DNA of 64,000 nt from Gari tellinella (Eukaryota > Mollusca > Bivalvia > Cardiida > Psammobiidae): NCBI GenBank assembly GCA_922989275.2, contig OV277868.1:47614216-47678215 (forward strand), in the 5' to 3' direction. The notes under the pieces were generated by a model. It did no database searches and was not told where the DNA came from. It saw nothing but the letters and a program-made list of their open reading frames with translations. Within the stretch, counting starts at the first letter, position 1. The number at the start of each line of letters is the position of its first letter. The position numbers and the translations under genes are program-made. Of the stretch, positions 63,825 to 64,000 are shown piece by piece.

Positions 63825-64000
63825 TTCACTATCATGACGCTTAAAAGTGCGTTTGCAAATAGTTCGGATCCTGATAAGACGCCGCGTAACGCGGCGTCTG
63901 ATCAGGGTCCAAACTGCTTGACACTCTTATCGATATCTAATAGGTCATACAACCTTAAATATAACGTCGAAACGTGTCTTGTAGACAACAATATTGAAGC
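63825..64000 (+). mobile_element. P1-family MITE cut by window end
   Basis: ATGACGCTTAAAAGTGCGTTTG, cassette 63856-63920 (65 bp, centre GCGTAACGC), GACACTCTTATCGATATC, CATACAACCTTAAATATAACG, GTCTTGTAGACAACAATATTG, then the window ends. Closest to 31806-32053. Confidence 0.75.

Overview
This window reads as nuclear DNA of a bivalve mollusc. It is AT-rich, has no convincing host protein-coding gene, and is dense in short inverted-repeat transposons. The AGCTCACCTGAGC...GGTGAGC element at 18.5-20.6 kb and the array of GGAGTTATGCCCC units around it are repeat types I associate with bivalve genomes. The palindrome built on GATCAGACGCCGCGTNACGCGGCGTC recurs about 30 times and recalls Dreissena-type sequence, but that is recollection and was not checked. 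The longest open frames lie in TCTC/TCTG simple repeats or inside repeat copies, so none is annotated as a gene. The only recognisable protein remnant is a broken Tc1-like transposase (25108-26060, minus).

Layout. 0-5 kb: scattered TTAA-flanked (piggyBac-like) MITEs and hairpins. 5.06-8.12 kb: a 3.1-kb element with long inverted ends and an internal array of TTCAACGTTGAA palindromes. 8.3-17 kb: MITEs of several families and tRNA-like relics. 17.7-20.9 kb: a triple nest (tandem array, then AGCTCACC element, then an 864-bp inverted-repeat element). 21-35.6 kb: MITEs, the Tc1 relic and LINE 3' ends. 36-40.7 kb: almost continuous MITEs, ending in a 43-bp-period palindrome array. 41-43 kb: decayed G-rich repeats. 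42.8-49.1 kb: strand-asymmetric pyrimidine simple repeats enclosing a 2.4-kb satellite with a 20-bp unit and a 455-bp higher-order period. 50-55 kb: sparse. 55.6-58.8 kb: a second 43-bp array, an intact copy of the MITE that carries it, and a 1.86-kb mariner-like element. 60.8-64 kb: MITEs again.

Family names used here: T1 = TA-flanked, CAGTGGAGAA ends; T2 = TA-flanked, CAGTGTTCCC/CAGTGCTCCC ends; T3 = TA-flanked, CAGTACTGAA ends; T4 = TA-flanked, about CAGTAAAACC plus GACCA ends; P1 = TTAACCCTTTCACT ends; P2 = TTAACCCTTTGCCTGC ends; P3 = TTAACCCTTTACCTCATAG ends; P4 = TTAACTCTTTGAACCC ends.

The main result is a compact palindromic cassette (32 bp + 1 central base + 32 bp = 65 bp). It keeps its exact length in more than twenty copies, sits inside elements with quite different ends (T1, T2, P1, P2, P4), and shows matched changes in both arms. 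The second is the pair of 43-bp-spaced GTCGAC palindrome arrays carried in T3 elements. A filled/empty site pair (38.8 kb against 27.7 kb) supports TTAA-specific insertion for the P families.
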